DNA of 30,292 nucleotides from positions 1-30,292 of the IMG/VR virus record IMGVR_UViG_3300048549_001067; one strand, written 5' to 3'. The notes under the pieces are model-generated. The model was not told where the DNA came from. It saw only the letters and a list, made by a program, of their open reading frames with translations, and searched no databases. Numbering within the stretch: position 1 is the first letter of the stretch; every line of letters begins with the position of its first letter. Both the position numbers and the translations under genes were made by a program. Shown here one piece after another: positions 1 through 7,444 of this stretch. Source of the stretch: a virus.

Positions 1-269
1 AAGTTAGCCACCCTGACAATTCTGCCAGGAATAAAAAGACTTCCATCCCCGACTTGGACATACTCGCTGTTTGCTGTAGTAGTTCCATTGGTGGCTAACT
101 TTTGCGTAAAGAACCCACTGGTTCTCGTATACCACTGCCAATCTCGGCACTGGATAACTTCGCGGACTCCGTGGATAACGGCTTGGCGGACGGCTTCATG
201 TTCGCCGTCTTGTGCGCCTCCACCGTTTGCCGCGAGTAAATAGGCAACAAGGTCTTGGGCTGTATTCAC
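1..269 (-). CDS. Putative head-tail adaptor/connector protein (3' part missing)
   Basis: This open frame begins at a GTG (267-269) that overlaps the TGA of the gene before it (GTGA) and runs off the window edge after 89 codons, so the C-terminus is missing. The visible part has a helical N-terminus (NTAQDLVAYLL, then EAVRQAVIHGVREVIQ) followed by CRDWQWYTR, a strand-rich stretch and GDGSLFIPGRIVRVAN. A short helical start leading to an Arg/Trp-rich 'RDWxWYxR' and then strands is typical of phage adaptor proteins that dock under the portal and form the neck. Its position downstream of portal fits. The neck role is inferred from pattern and context. A perfect 12-bp inverted repeat lies inside it. 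Confidence 0.6.
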   Translation of the reverse strand, partial: MNTAQDLVAYLLAANGGGAQDGEHEAVRQAVIHGVREVIQCRDWQWYTRTSGFFTQKLATNGTTTANSEYVQVGDGSLFIPGRIVRVAN

Positions 270-817
270 TTCTTTTTACGTCCGTATTTGTCTATGACTT
301 TTTCTTTTAACTCACCCTGTTTCATGGTCGGGTGTTTGCGTTTTTCGACTGCCATTAACTCACGGGTAGCAGAATCGCTTAAACGCTTGCTTTCTGGGCG
401 AGGCATAGCGCGGCCTTTGTGATTAACTGCACCTTGCACAGTTAGGTTTCTTTTAGCCGCAACTCTTTGAATATCCCCGTGGCCATCTACCCATGCCTCT
501 GGGTCAGCAACGCCACGCTTATCGGCTATTGGCCCGCAGTAATATTTCCCACTTGGGTTTATGCCTGCGGCTTTCGCTTCTCGTATCATTTTCCGCGCTC
601 GCCACGCAGGCATTTCGTTGAACTGTTCGTTGTTGTACCTCCCTTGCATGTAAGACCGATCTGTACCTTTCGAGGCAGGAGGAGTTTGCAAGGCGCACAT
701 GACAGCGAATTTTTCTCCGACCCCGTCTTCTATCATTTTCTTGTAATGATTTTGAACGTGACTTCCTTCCCGTTCTATTTCGTAAGGAAGTCGATTCTGA
801 TTTTCTGAGGTATTCAT
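266..817 (-). CDS. Conserved phage protein with a DPEAWVDGxGD motif, function unknown
   Basis: The protein has 183 residues from an ATG at 815-817, preceded by GGAAAG six bases upstream; an upstream in-frame TTG at 850 is less likely. It is charged and helical, and its centre reads YYCGPIADKRGVADPEAWVDGHGDI followed by QRVAAKRN and QGAVN. I recognise this as a pattern recurring in uncharacterised phage proteins near head-tail genes, but know no activity for it. The C-terminus is lysine-rich (YGRKKK). The gene lies between endonuclease VII and the adaptor gene, which it overlaps by GTGA. Its first two thirds overlap the tail of the endonuclease frame. Being conserved-looking and acidic/basic balanced, it is the more convincing of the two overlapping frames. 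Confidence 0.65.
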   Translation of the reverse strand: MNTSENQNRLPYEIEREGSHVQNHYKKMIEDGVGEKFAVMCALQTPPASKGTDRSYMQGRYNNEQFNEMPAWRARKMIREAKAAGINPSGKYYCGPIADKRGVADPEAWVDGHGDIQRVAAKRNLTVQGAVNHKGRAMPRPESKRLSDSATRELMAVEKRKHPTMKQGELKEKVIDKYGRKKK

Positions 818-1064
818 ATGCTTTCCATATTCCTTTTGAGTTATCCCCAAGTGCGCCTATTGCGTTATTGCACCTCATGCACAAAAGGCCACGTACTTCA
901 TTGGTTTTGTGGCAATGATCAATATGTAGTCTTTTAATTTTCTTTCCACAGATAGCACACTTGCCATCCGCTTCTTCTACCATGCAGTCGTAATCCTCTG
1001 GAGTCATTCGGTAGCGAGTCCAGAGATTGTGCTTTCTCTTTTGCTTGCTTGGTTTTTTTGTCAC
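519..1064 (-). CDS. Recombination endonuclease VII-like HNH nuclease
   Basis: The frame has 181 codons from a GTG (1062-1064) overlapping the portal stop as GTGA. Residues 14-88 match the endonuclease VII fold: CAIC (C36, C39), HIDHCH (H47, D49, H50, H52), CMRCNNAIG (C62, C65, N67) and then the helix KGIWKAYEYLRK. The two CxxC pairs should bind zinc and the H/N residues form a beta-beta-alpha-metal site. T4 endonuclease VII resolves branched DNA before packaging, which suits a place beside the portal and terminase. After residue 90 the sequence becomes Arg/Ser-rich and lies over the next gene in another frame (299 bp overlap). The core is therefore secure, but the true C-terminus is not; a lost stop or frameshift near 800 is possible. 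Confidence 0.75.
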   Translation of the reverse strand: MTKKPSKQKRKHNLWTRYRMTPEDYDCMVEEADGKCAICGKKIKRLHIDHCHKTNEVRGLLCMRCNNAIGALGDNSKGIWKAYEYLRKSESTSLRNRTGRKSRSKSLQENDRRRGRRKIRCHVRLANSSCLERYRSVLHAREVQQRTVQRNACVASAENDTRSESRRHKPKWEILLRANSR

Positions 1065-3070
1065 TGCGGATCTAACTCAGGTGGAACCTGGGGTGGAGAA
1101 CCGCTACCACCCTCTGCAGCCTGATCAGGGGAGGGGAGACCTGTCGGCGCAGAAGGTGGCGCGGGAGGGGGAGGCGGTGGCAATAGATATGGCGCTGCAT
1201 CGATATCAAGCGACTCGGCCCAATCAGACATGAGCGCGTTGAAAGGATCGACTACACCAGACCCAGCAAGTTGCGACAGTATTGGACCAAGAGTCTGTAC
1301 AGACATCTGCATCTGCTCTTGACGTGTCGCCTTGTTGGGCTTTCGAGCCGAGCCCGCCTCGACCCTAAACAGCAGTTCTCTTGTAAGAGATATGATATCC
1401 CTACGACTGATGTGTTGCGCCCACGCCGCTGCACCCATGTTCCCTAGCACAGGCTGTATGTCGTGAGGTTCTAAAAGCCACCGCGCAGCAAGAGCCTCTC
1501 GCCTTGCTACCATTGACATTGTGTCTTCCACTTCGTTAGCCATGTTGTCTGGCCTGATCGAAATGTTTTCGTTTTTAATTTGTGCGTCCGTAGCACTTCT
1601 GCTCTGGACCCTAGTCTGACCATACGCGAGTTCTGACAACCCAGTTCGTTTCGCGAACTCATCCATTATCGCGCTGATGATGTCCCAAAGATCTTTAGTG
1701 ACCTGCGGGAGTTGAAAGACACTGACAACATCATTAATACTTCTTCCAAGAAGTTCTGATATTGAAAGGATCTTAAACCCACCTTCTGACGGTGCGAGCA
1801 GTTGTTCTTTGAGCGTGTCGTCAGCGGCTTTCTGTATCGCTACAACTGTTTCACAACTAGTTGCAATGCGAGTGGCCAGGAACGAAAAACACCAGTTAAG
1901 CAATCGCAACTCGCCAATGGCGGGCCTGATGTGACTCACAGGCCAGGAATATCCTGGTTTCCTGTGGAACGCTAGCATCGTGAAAGGCCAGCCCTTCGGG
2001 TCACAATAAAACGGAATTGGCCAGGATACTCTAGGTAACACACTAGCCGGTACTCCGAGTTGTTCGTCTACTTCTTCTTCCATCACCTCTGGAGGAAGGT
2101 TGAGCGGATACTCCACTCCTTCGCAAACAACCAAGTAGCAATAGTTTCCTACTTGATCGAAAATGCCTTTGTTGTCTTTAGGCGCGTCTTTGAACCTGTC
2201 CCCCATTCCGCACTTAGACCAGATCTTGTAAAAAGTAATTAGTTCGTTAGTAGTCTCTTTTTTCCTTCCCCTAGGCTCTCGTCGTAATTTCTTACCATCC
2301 CCATCCAAGTGCTTCTTTAAATCCTCTATGCTCAAGTTGTATGTAGAGGCAACTTCTTCTATTGGCCTAACACACTTCTTTGCGCACCAAAGCATGTCGT
2401 CTTCATTATCGAAATCTGGATCGATAAGGAGGTTATCAATAGAGTCATGGAACGAACCAACCATTCTCATAGGTGGACGCGACCCATCAGACGACGTATC
2501 TATTGAAACAAGTTCCGTCCAGAAAACACCGCCACCCTTAATCAGCGCTTCGTTAACTACCTTACGCGCCTGTTTTTTCAGGTCTAACTCTACGGCGTTC
2601 CAATCCAAATACTTTTCTAGCAGTTTGGCTGCAATGCCACGCGACTGCCGCTCTTCATCTTCAGCCTGGACTGCAGCCAGGATCTGCTGCTGCTCCATAC
2701 TAGGCATGCCATCTGGGCCAAGCGGTTGATCTAAACCCATCGGAGCAAGGGGGATGTCCGGTGGGTCCATAACAGTGACGGTACGCACAGGGTTTCTGGC
2801 GTAAATGATCGAACCAAATATGTCGATCAATTCAAAGACTTTGTTTAATTGCATCCTGAAAGAAGGCGGTGCAATTGAACTGTTATAGCCACGTTCGCCG
2901 CGACTATACGAGTCTTTCCACATCCAATTGTGGTCCCCGTCATAAAACTGAGATGCTTCTTTTGCGTCATCCATAAACGGCTTTTTATATTTTTCAGCCG
3001 ATTTAAGTTTTTTGACCCAAGTAGCAACAAGTTGTTTAAGCGGGCTGTTTGCTTGGTTTTCTACGGTCAC
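1061..3070 (-). CDS. Portal protein
   Basis: The protein has 669 residues and starts at GTG (3068-3070), with AGGGGA about six bases upstream. Portal proteins form the 12-subunit ring at the capsid vertex through which DNA enters and leaves. The N-terminus (KPFMDDAKEASQFYDGDHNWMW), the long helical middle with LAYGQTRVQSRSATDAQ and an MxxxARREALAARW helix, and the length agree with phage portals. The C-terminal 45 residues are disordered and proline-rich (PPPPPP, then repeated P/S/G), probably an exposed tail. Position directly after terminase and a 109-aa gene supports the call. It overlaps that gene by 35 bp. The call rests on context and overall pattern more than on one signature motif. 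Confidence 0.8.
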   Translation of the reverse strand: MTVENQANSPLKQLVATWVKKLKSAEKYKKPFMDDAKEASQFYDGDHNWMWKDSYSRGERGYNSSIAPPSFRMQLNKVFELIDIFGSIIYARNPVRTVTVMDPPDIPLAPMGLDQPLGPDGMPSMEQQQILAAVQAEDEERQSRGIAAKLLEKYLDWNAVELDLKKQARKVVNEALIKGGGVFWTELVSIDTSSDGSRPPMRMVGSFHDSIDNLLIDPDFDNEDDMLWCAKKCVRPIEEVASTYNLSIEDLKKHLDGDGKKLRREPRGRKKETTNELITFYKIWSKCGMGDRFKDAPKDNKGIFDQVGNYCYLVVCEGVEYPLNLPPEVMEEEVDEQLGVPASVLPRVSWPIPFYCDPKGWPFTMLAFHRKPGYSWPVSHIRPAIGELRLLNWCFSFLATRIATSCETVVAIQKAADDTLKEQLLAPSEGGFKILSISELLGRSINDVVSVFQLPQVTKDLWDIISAIMDEFAKRTGLSELAYGQTRVQSRSATDAQIKNENISIRPDNMANEVEDTMSMVARREALAARWLLEPHDIQPVLGNMGAAAWAQHISRRDIISLTRELLFRVEAGSARKPNKATRQEQMQMSVQTLGPILSQLAGSGVVDPFNALMSDWAESLDIDAAPYLLPPPPPPAPPSAPTGLPSPDQAAEGGSGSPPQVPPELDPQ

Positions 3071-3365
3071 TGGTTTCCCCTGCGCTGAGGCTGTTAATAG
3101 TGTTTGTTCCTACCGAAAAGTCCCATACTCCAAAGTCTTCCCAGCCGTGGTCTCCCAAAAGTGCTGGATCGTCTTTGTGATGGCATGAAGATTCAACGAA
3201 AGCCTGTCCTGCTCTGTTGAATGTCAATATGGTTATGGTCGAGTCACTGGGTTTTTCCATAACAAATCCGACTACAGGCTCAGAGAAGCCTTGCAGGTCA
3301 CGGGAAAACACAACAATATCGCCAATGTTAGGACGCGGCATGCGCCATGTTTCAGTCTTAGCCAT
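3036..3365 (-). CDS. Small conserved protein between terminase and portal
   Basis: The protein has 109 residues. The ATG at 3363-3365 shares a base with the terminase stop (TAATG), and AAGGAG lies seven bases upstream; the longer frame from 3446 lacks such a site. The sequence is beta-rich: PNIGDIVVFSRD, SEPVVGFVMEKPSDSTITILTFN, then SSCHHKDDPALLGDHGWEDFGVWDF. The pattern 'xGDxVVF ... GFVxxxxxxxxxxxTF ... HxxDP' resembles a small SH3-like barrel, with His and Asp/Glu residues late in the chain. I know no function. Tight coupling to terminase and portal suggests a part in packaging or the connector. An A8 run in the terminase gene could also join the two frames (see findings). Confidence 0.6.
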   Translation of the reverse strand: MAKTETWRMPRPNIGDIVVFSRDLQGFSEPVVGFVMEKPSDSTITILTFNRAGQAFVESSCHHKDDPALLGDHGWEDFGVWDFSVGTNTINSLSAGETSDRRKPSKQPA

Positions 3366-5068
3366 TAATTTTCTCCTTGGGGTGGACCCAAGAATACATA
3401 CCCACGACCATCCCTCCCTAGCCTTTTTTTTCTTTCTGCCTGCCACTTAACCCACCAAGGGTCTGGCATGTTTGCTTTCACTGGAGGCTGGTGGTACTGC
3501 GGACGATATGCACACAGGTACTCCAGGCACTGGCAAAGGTGGACTTCGCCTTTGGTATTAGGCTTATCAGTAACTATTGACGTTCCAGAAACGTAGTTAA
3601 CTTGCTTCCTGTAGCGCTTTAACTCCCTCTCTAAGTCAGGACACGCATTCTTAAGTATGCGCAGAACTGGCGTACCTTTAGGTCGAATGTGCATTGCAAC
3701 ACGAGTGCTTTCAAGTCTTGCTGCTATGTCGTCACAGCCTGCTAGAAATGAAGACCCTGTTGTTTCGCTTGCCACATGATGCTTTCGTAACTCTTCCGTG
3801 TACTGCTCGACAGGCAATCGACCGCTACCTATATCCCTAAGCCGACCGCCATGAGCATCAATGATCCAGGCATGGAAATGAAAGTCTCTAACCTTGTGAG
3901 CAAATGCTTCACCGAACTTTGTGGCATTACACTGACGTAGGTAGAGTTGGTCGTACACCAGCCAAAAATCCTCTGTTGGAGGAACAGCAGCAAACAGCAC
4001 TCCTGTTACTGTGTGGCCAGGGTCAATCACTGCATACCTGCACCAATCGTGAGGGATCTGGCTCTTTGGCAGTTCCTCTCTGGAATACCCGTGGATTCGC
4101 ATGTCGAAACTTGGATAGACCAAGATAGAGTCCGTGATGAAGTCGCCTTCTGCTCGCATCCGCAACACGTCTTCGCCAAGCGCTGACCAACGCTCAATAC
4201 TCTTTTTCTTTTCTTCAGTATCTAGAAACGGATTGTCAAGCATCCTTAACTTAAACTGACGAATATCACCCTTATTTCCTAACTGCTTCTCTGCCTCATC
4301 GGCTCGCTCTTTCAAACCTAGCAGAGCGTTGTTCGTAGAGTGCGGCATAGCACTCCATGAGAACTTTCCTTTTCTGTCCACAAGACGTGCTTGAAGTTCA
4401 GGAACCCAGCCCTCATTGTTCACATCCTCGTCAATGTGTACGCGGTCAGTTTGTACGCCCTGCACAGGGTCGCCCTCACTGCTAAAGAAATGGATATCCC
4501 AGCCAGTGTGAAGTTGGCAACTTTGAATGTAGTTAGCACTCTTGAGAACCCAACTCTTAGACTTTATTAGCCTGGGCGGAATTAAAGGGGGAGCGGGCTT
4601 TGCTTCACCGCGACGATGCTCGTCAGTCTCTGGATTGTAAGATCTCCATTCTCCAGTGACTTCGTCCTTTATCATCTTGAACGCACCGGGAAGAAATAAA
4701 TACGGATAACATACTAATCCGATGTGCTTCCAATCTTTTCCGACAATGATTAAAGAGCCATTGTCTGGATACTTCTTGTGTGGGTCTTGGTTGGTAACAC
4801 AGCGAGCGTCTTCAACGAACGTGCATAAAGACTTACCAGAACGGTTACCACCTATCACAAGAACTTCACTTGCTGTCGTCTTGTGAATTTCCTCTTGGTT
4901 TTCGTTTGGTTGATACAGACGAAGGGCTTCTATTCTTCGGTCCCTTAGTTCGCCCTGTATTTCTTTTAATGAGTTTTTTTGGTAGTCCGTCATCTCTACT
5001 GACGGGTTCATCACTTCCGGCGGTGTCACTTTCGGATGTTTCTTCGTACTCGATTTCTTGCGTGGCAT
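3365..5068 (-). CDS. terL: Terminase large subunit
   Basis: The protein has 567 residues; its ATG at 5066-5068 has AAAGGAG upstream. TerL is the packaging motor, with an N-terminal ATPase that pumps DNA and a C-terminal RNase H-like nuclease that cuts concatemers. Visible motifs are Walker A GGNRSGKS (73-80), Walker B with catalytic acid RVHIDED (D213, E214), and nuclease acidic residues in YAVIDPGH (D349) and WIIDAHGG (D404). The length is normal for the family. The N-terminal 47 residues before RLYQP are charged and overlap the preceding gene by 203 bp. The gene is followed by TAATG coupling to the 109-aa gene and then portal. This is among the most secure calls in the window. Confidence 0.95.
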   Translation of the reverse strand: MPRKKSSTKKHPKVTPPEVMNPSVEMTDYQKNSLKEIQGELRDRRIEALRLYQPNENQEEIHKTTASEVLVIGGNRSGKSLCTFVEDARCVTNQDPHKKYPDNGSLIIVGKDWKHIGLVCYPYLFLPGAFKMIKDEVTGEWRSYNPETDEHRRGEAKPAPPLIPPRLIKSKSWVLKSANYIQSCQLHTGWDIHFFSSEGDPVQGVQTDRVHIDEDVNNEGWVPELQARLVDRKGKFSWSAMPHSTNNALLGLKERADEAEKQLGNKGDIRQFKLRMLDNPFLDTEEKKKSIERWSALGEDVLRMRAEGDFITDSILVYPSFDMRIHGYSREELPKSQIPHDWCRYAVIDPGHTVTGVLFAAVPPTEDFWLVYDQLYLRQCNATKFGEAFAHKVRDFHFHAWIIDAHGGRLRDIGSGRLPVEQYTEELRKHHVASETTGSSFLAGCDDIAARLESTRVAMHIRPKGTPVLRILKNACPDLERELKRYRKQVNYVSGTSIVTDKPNTKGEVHLCQCLEYLCAYRPQYHQPPVKANMPDPWWVKWQAERKKRLGRDGRGYVFLGPPQGEN

Positions 5069-5582
5069 CTATCGTGACTCCTTTAAAACTGGCAACTGCT
5101 TCCAGCATGCGGTTGTTTAACTCATCCTCAAGTTCTTCCTCGCTCCAGAGTTGTAAAGGTTTCTTAGCGCCACCCGAATCAACATTCTTAGTTACAAGCC
5201 TCGCTAGAGTCTCAAGCAGACGATTCCGCTGAGATCCACCTGGACTCGCATCCCAGTATTGTTTGACAAGAACTGCGCCAAATCCCCCCGCTCCACCAAA
5301 ATATCTAAATATTTGTTCGACTAACTCGGCAGTGTGAGGAATGTTACTGCCAGATTGTTTTGTTGCTTTTACGAAGAGATCGACTGCTGTCGATTCAATA
5401 TTAGATAGCCCCTGCTCTCTTCTATCCCGGCTACGCGCTTCAGATACAGCCTTTGCTTTTTTAATGCATTGCTGGCACTCAGCCGTGTAATAGCCATTAC
5501 CGTCCTGCTCTCGATAACGAAAGTTCGTTTCGTCGAGTGTTTTCTCTACACCACAATGGCTGCAAGTTTTTTTCTCGCTCAT
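4866..5582 (-). CDS. Putative terminase small subunit with N-terminal zinc finger
   Basis: The protein has 238 residues. Residues 7-41 read CSHCGVEKTLDETNFRY...CQQC, a four-cysteine zinc ribbon. The central region (about 63-165) is helical, with PHTAELVEQIFRYFGGAGGF and RNRLLETLARLVTKN. The tail (about 175-238) is acidic and then very basic (RKPRGNSQDDSK) and lies over the start of terL in another frame. Its place directly before terL is the usual one for TerS, which recognises the packaging site and forms a ring on DNA. I see no family signature, so the name rests on context plus the DNA-binding look. There is no Shine-Dalgarno site: the ATG at 5580-5582 sits two bases after the T-tract of a terminator. 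Confidence 0.5.
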   Translation of the reverse strand: MSEKKTCSHCGVEKTLDETNFRYREQDGNGYYTAECQQCIKKAKAVSEARSRDRREQGLSNIESTAVDLFVKATKQSGSNIPHTAELVEQIFRYFGGAGGFGAVLVKQYWDASPGGSQRNRLLETLARLVTKNVDSGGAKKPLQLWSEEELEDELNNRMLEAVASFKGVTIDATQEIEYEETSESDTAGSDEPVSRDDGLPKKLIKRNTGRTKGPKNRSPSSVSTKRKPRGNSQDDSK

Positions 5583-5584
5583 GC

Positions 5585-5618
5585 AAAAAGCGGCCTGCGG
5601 TTATTAGCCGCAGACCGC
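5585..5618 (-). terminator. Intrinsic terminator after the capsid genes
   Basis: On the minus strand an 11-bp GC-rich stem (GCGGTCTGCGG with CCGCAGGCCGC, one G-U pair) closes a 7-base loop and runs into TTTTT. It ends transcription of the capsid/decoration genes and separates them from terminase. It finishes two bases before the next start codon, leaving no room for a leader. Confidence 0.85.
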
Positions 5619-5644
5619 TCCATGTTTTCGGTCCTAAAGCAACA

Positions 5645-6214
5645 CTAGACAACGTCGCTTGTAAGAAGAACACGAACCTTGTTACTTGCGGCAGCGGAAA
5701 TTGCGTGACCGATAGCAACAGTAGAAGCACTTGAGGTGGTGGAAGCAGTTGCTTTACCAGCCTTCAAGTGAACTGCTGCGCCAGCGGTTACAGCACCGTC
5801 TGCCTGCATGTTACATGGGCCTTTTACTACAACCCAGATAACATCGTTTTCACGAAGTTCACCAGCAAGGTATTCGTCGATAACACCGACTACTTTGCCA
5901 TTGTTAACATTGGTCGCGGTCGCTTGCGATGTTACTGTTCCAAGGACGTTTGCAGCGTCAAATGCATAGAGTTGACCAGCAATTGTTGAAGCATCAGTAA
6001 CTGTGCTTCCCTTGTAACGAACTGCAACGCAATAAACGATGCGAGCACTGTACCGCTCACCCTTTCCGGTGGGCTGTACATCTGTAAAAATCTTGACGGA
6101 ACCAAGGTCGGTTTCGCCTGCTACTGGATTACCAGCAGCGTTCAGTTCAATTGGCTCTCCGCCCAACAGCGTGCTACCACGCCGCCACAGCGGATCTGAA
6201 AAAATACTACTCAT
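5645..6214 (-). CDS. Probable capsid decoration / minor head protein
   Basis: The protein has 189 residues; the ATG at 6212-6214 has AAGGAG about eleven bases upstream. It is almost wholly beta-strand and Ala/Thr/Val-rich, with few charges (VTSQATATNVNNGKVVGVI, DGAVTAGAAVHLKAGKATAS, STVAIGHAISAAASNKVRVLL). The late segment of repeated 'VxAGxxVxLKAGKATAS...AIGxA' strands is the style of capsid decoration proteins that glue to the outside of the head. It directly follows the major capsid gene and precedes a terminator, where a highly expressed structural gene is expected. Decoration is an inference from position and composition; a head-fibre or other minor head protein is possible. Confidence 0.55.
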   Translation of the reverse strand: MSSIFSDPLWRRGSTLLGGEPIELNAAGNPVAGETDLGSVKIFTDVQPTGKGERYSARIVYCVAVRYKGSTVTDASTIAGQLYAFDAANVLGTVTSQATATNVNNGKVVGVIDEYLAGELRENDVIWVVVKGPCNMQADGAVTAGAAVHLKAGKATASTTSSASTVAIGHAISAAASNKVRVLLTSDVV

Positions 6215-6241
6215 CTTTTTGGTTTCTCCTTATGAGTTGAT

Positions 6242-7393
6242 CTAGACTTCTGCGGTAACGGCTTTGAGTGCAAAGAAATTTCTTGGACTCTTGAACTTAA
6301 AGTTTCCGAGTGTTGAGGCCGAAAATCGGTACGATTGATTTTCTTCGTTGTAAAACGGACCCTCGGCAACCATGAGTTGTGACTCAAGGCAACGAAGTTC
6401 CATGTTTGCAATTGAAATTCCATAACCTGTACCAGGAGGTACGGCGTACTCCGACGCGACCGTTACCCCGTCGAGGCTTACGGTATCGTTGAAGCCCATC
6501 GCCTTCAGTCCATTTTCTTGAGAAACCTGAATGCGTTCCTTGTCGTTGTACTGATTCAAGAATGCGATGTACATTGCACGATCAATTACAACGAGATCGA
6601 CTTGAGCGTCTTTCGAGTCGTTGCGTTTGGTTTGATGTACACCTTCGCGAATTGCTTGGACACAATTAAGTTTCCAGTTGCCATTCGTTCCAGCATCGTT
6701 GTAAGCAGTCGAGTTGTAGTTAATAACTACTGGGCTCCAGAAATCAACTTCTGGATCAACTGGTGCATTTGGGAACACGCCAGTTGTATCGCCAATTCGA
6801 CCACCACCGTAGTAACCAAGTTTGGTGTTAATGCCACAGTAAGTGTCCTGTGGGAAACCATAACGGTCACCAGTGTTACTAGATGTACGAGCCGTAAAAG
6901 GATCTGATCCTGACTCGTCAATCGTTCCAGCCGTTCCGAGGAATGATTCCAAACCGTGGAAGTCATCTTCAAAACCACTTGCATCACCATCTCGATATGG
7001 TTGGTAACTCAAGTGCTGCTCAAGCGACTCTTGAAGACGCTCGCTCATTTTAGATGCTACATCGACTAAGGCCTGCTGACCCCGATTTTCGAGCATCTCC
7101 CGTCTCAGGATACTGTCCTGAGTCGAAAATCCAGCCCACGGGAGGCTAGCCCGTTTCCACATGTTGACACGTGAAAATGATCTAGGCTGCGCACCATTGT
7201 TGGATGACACAGGTGCATTTCTGTAACGCACATTCCAATCGAACCCGCGACCACTCTGATTCATAATTACATTACCGCTCTGCTCCAGAAGAGCAAACAC
7301 TTTAAACTTTCTAAGTGTTGCTTCTTCAGTCTCGCGCAGGTGCTGTACGATGGTCGTCGCAATTAACCTGCTCCAATCGCTTGGCGCTGCCAT
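6242..7393 (-). CDS. Major capsid protein (HK97-fold expected)
   Basis: The protein has 383 residues; the ATG at 7391-7393 has GGAG ten bases upstream. It should form the hexamers and pentamers of the head. The middle has aromatic and glycine-rich loops (YGGGRIGDTTGVFPNAPVDPEVDFWSP) and a helix with DAQVDLVVIDRAMYIAFLNQYNDKERIQVS. The segment after it, GFNDTVSLDGVTVASEYAVPPGTGYGISIANMEL, is the strand-turn pattern of an HK97-like P-domain, in which a residue-defined loop precedes 'xxNxxxLxL'. It lies between scaffold upstream and a probable decoration protein downstream. No cleavage site or head protease is visible here, so assembly probably relies on the scaffold. The fold is inferred from pattern and context. 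Confidence 0.8.
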   Translation of the reverse strand: MAAPSDWSRLIATTIVQHLRETEEATLRKFKVFALLEQSGNVIMNQSGRGFDWNVRYRNAPVSSNNGAQPRSFSRVNMWKRASLPWAGFSTQDSILRREMLENRGQQALVDVASKMSERLQESLEQHLSYQPYRDGDASGFEDDFHGLESFLGTAGTIDESGSDPFTARTSSNTGDRYGFPQDTYCGINTKLGYYGGGRIGDTTGVFPNAPVDPEVDFWSPVVINYNSTAYNDAGTNGNWKLNCVQAIREGVHQTKRNDSKDAQVDLVVIDRAMYIAFLNQYNDKERIQVSQENGLKAMGFNDTVSLDGVTVASEYAVPPGTGYGISIANMELRCLESQLMVAEGPFYNEENQSYRFSASTLGNFKFKSPRNFFALKAVTAEV

Positions 7394-7444
7394 AGTGAAA
7401 CATCTCCATGATGAGGAAGTGTAAAATCGTCGTTAAAAAATCCC

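Noticed and set aside
1311-1325. CATCTGCTCTTGACG in the portal gene as a fourth, opposite-strand promoter-like box
   Set aside because: It has mismatches, lies inside a coding region on the other strand and precedes no gene.
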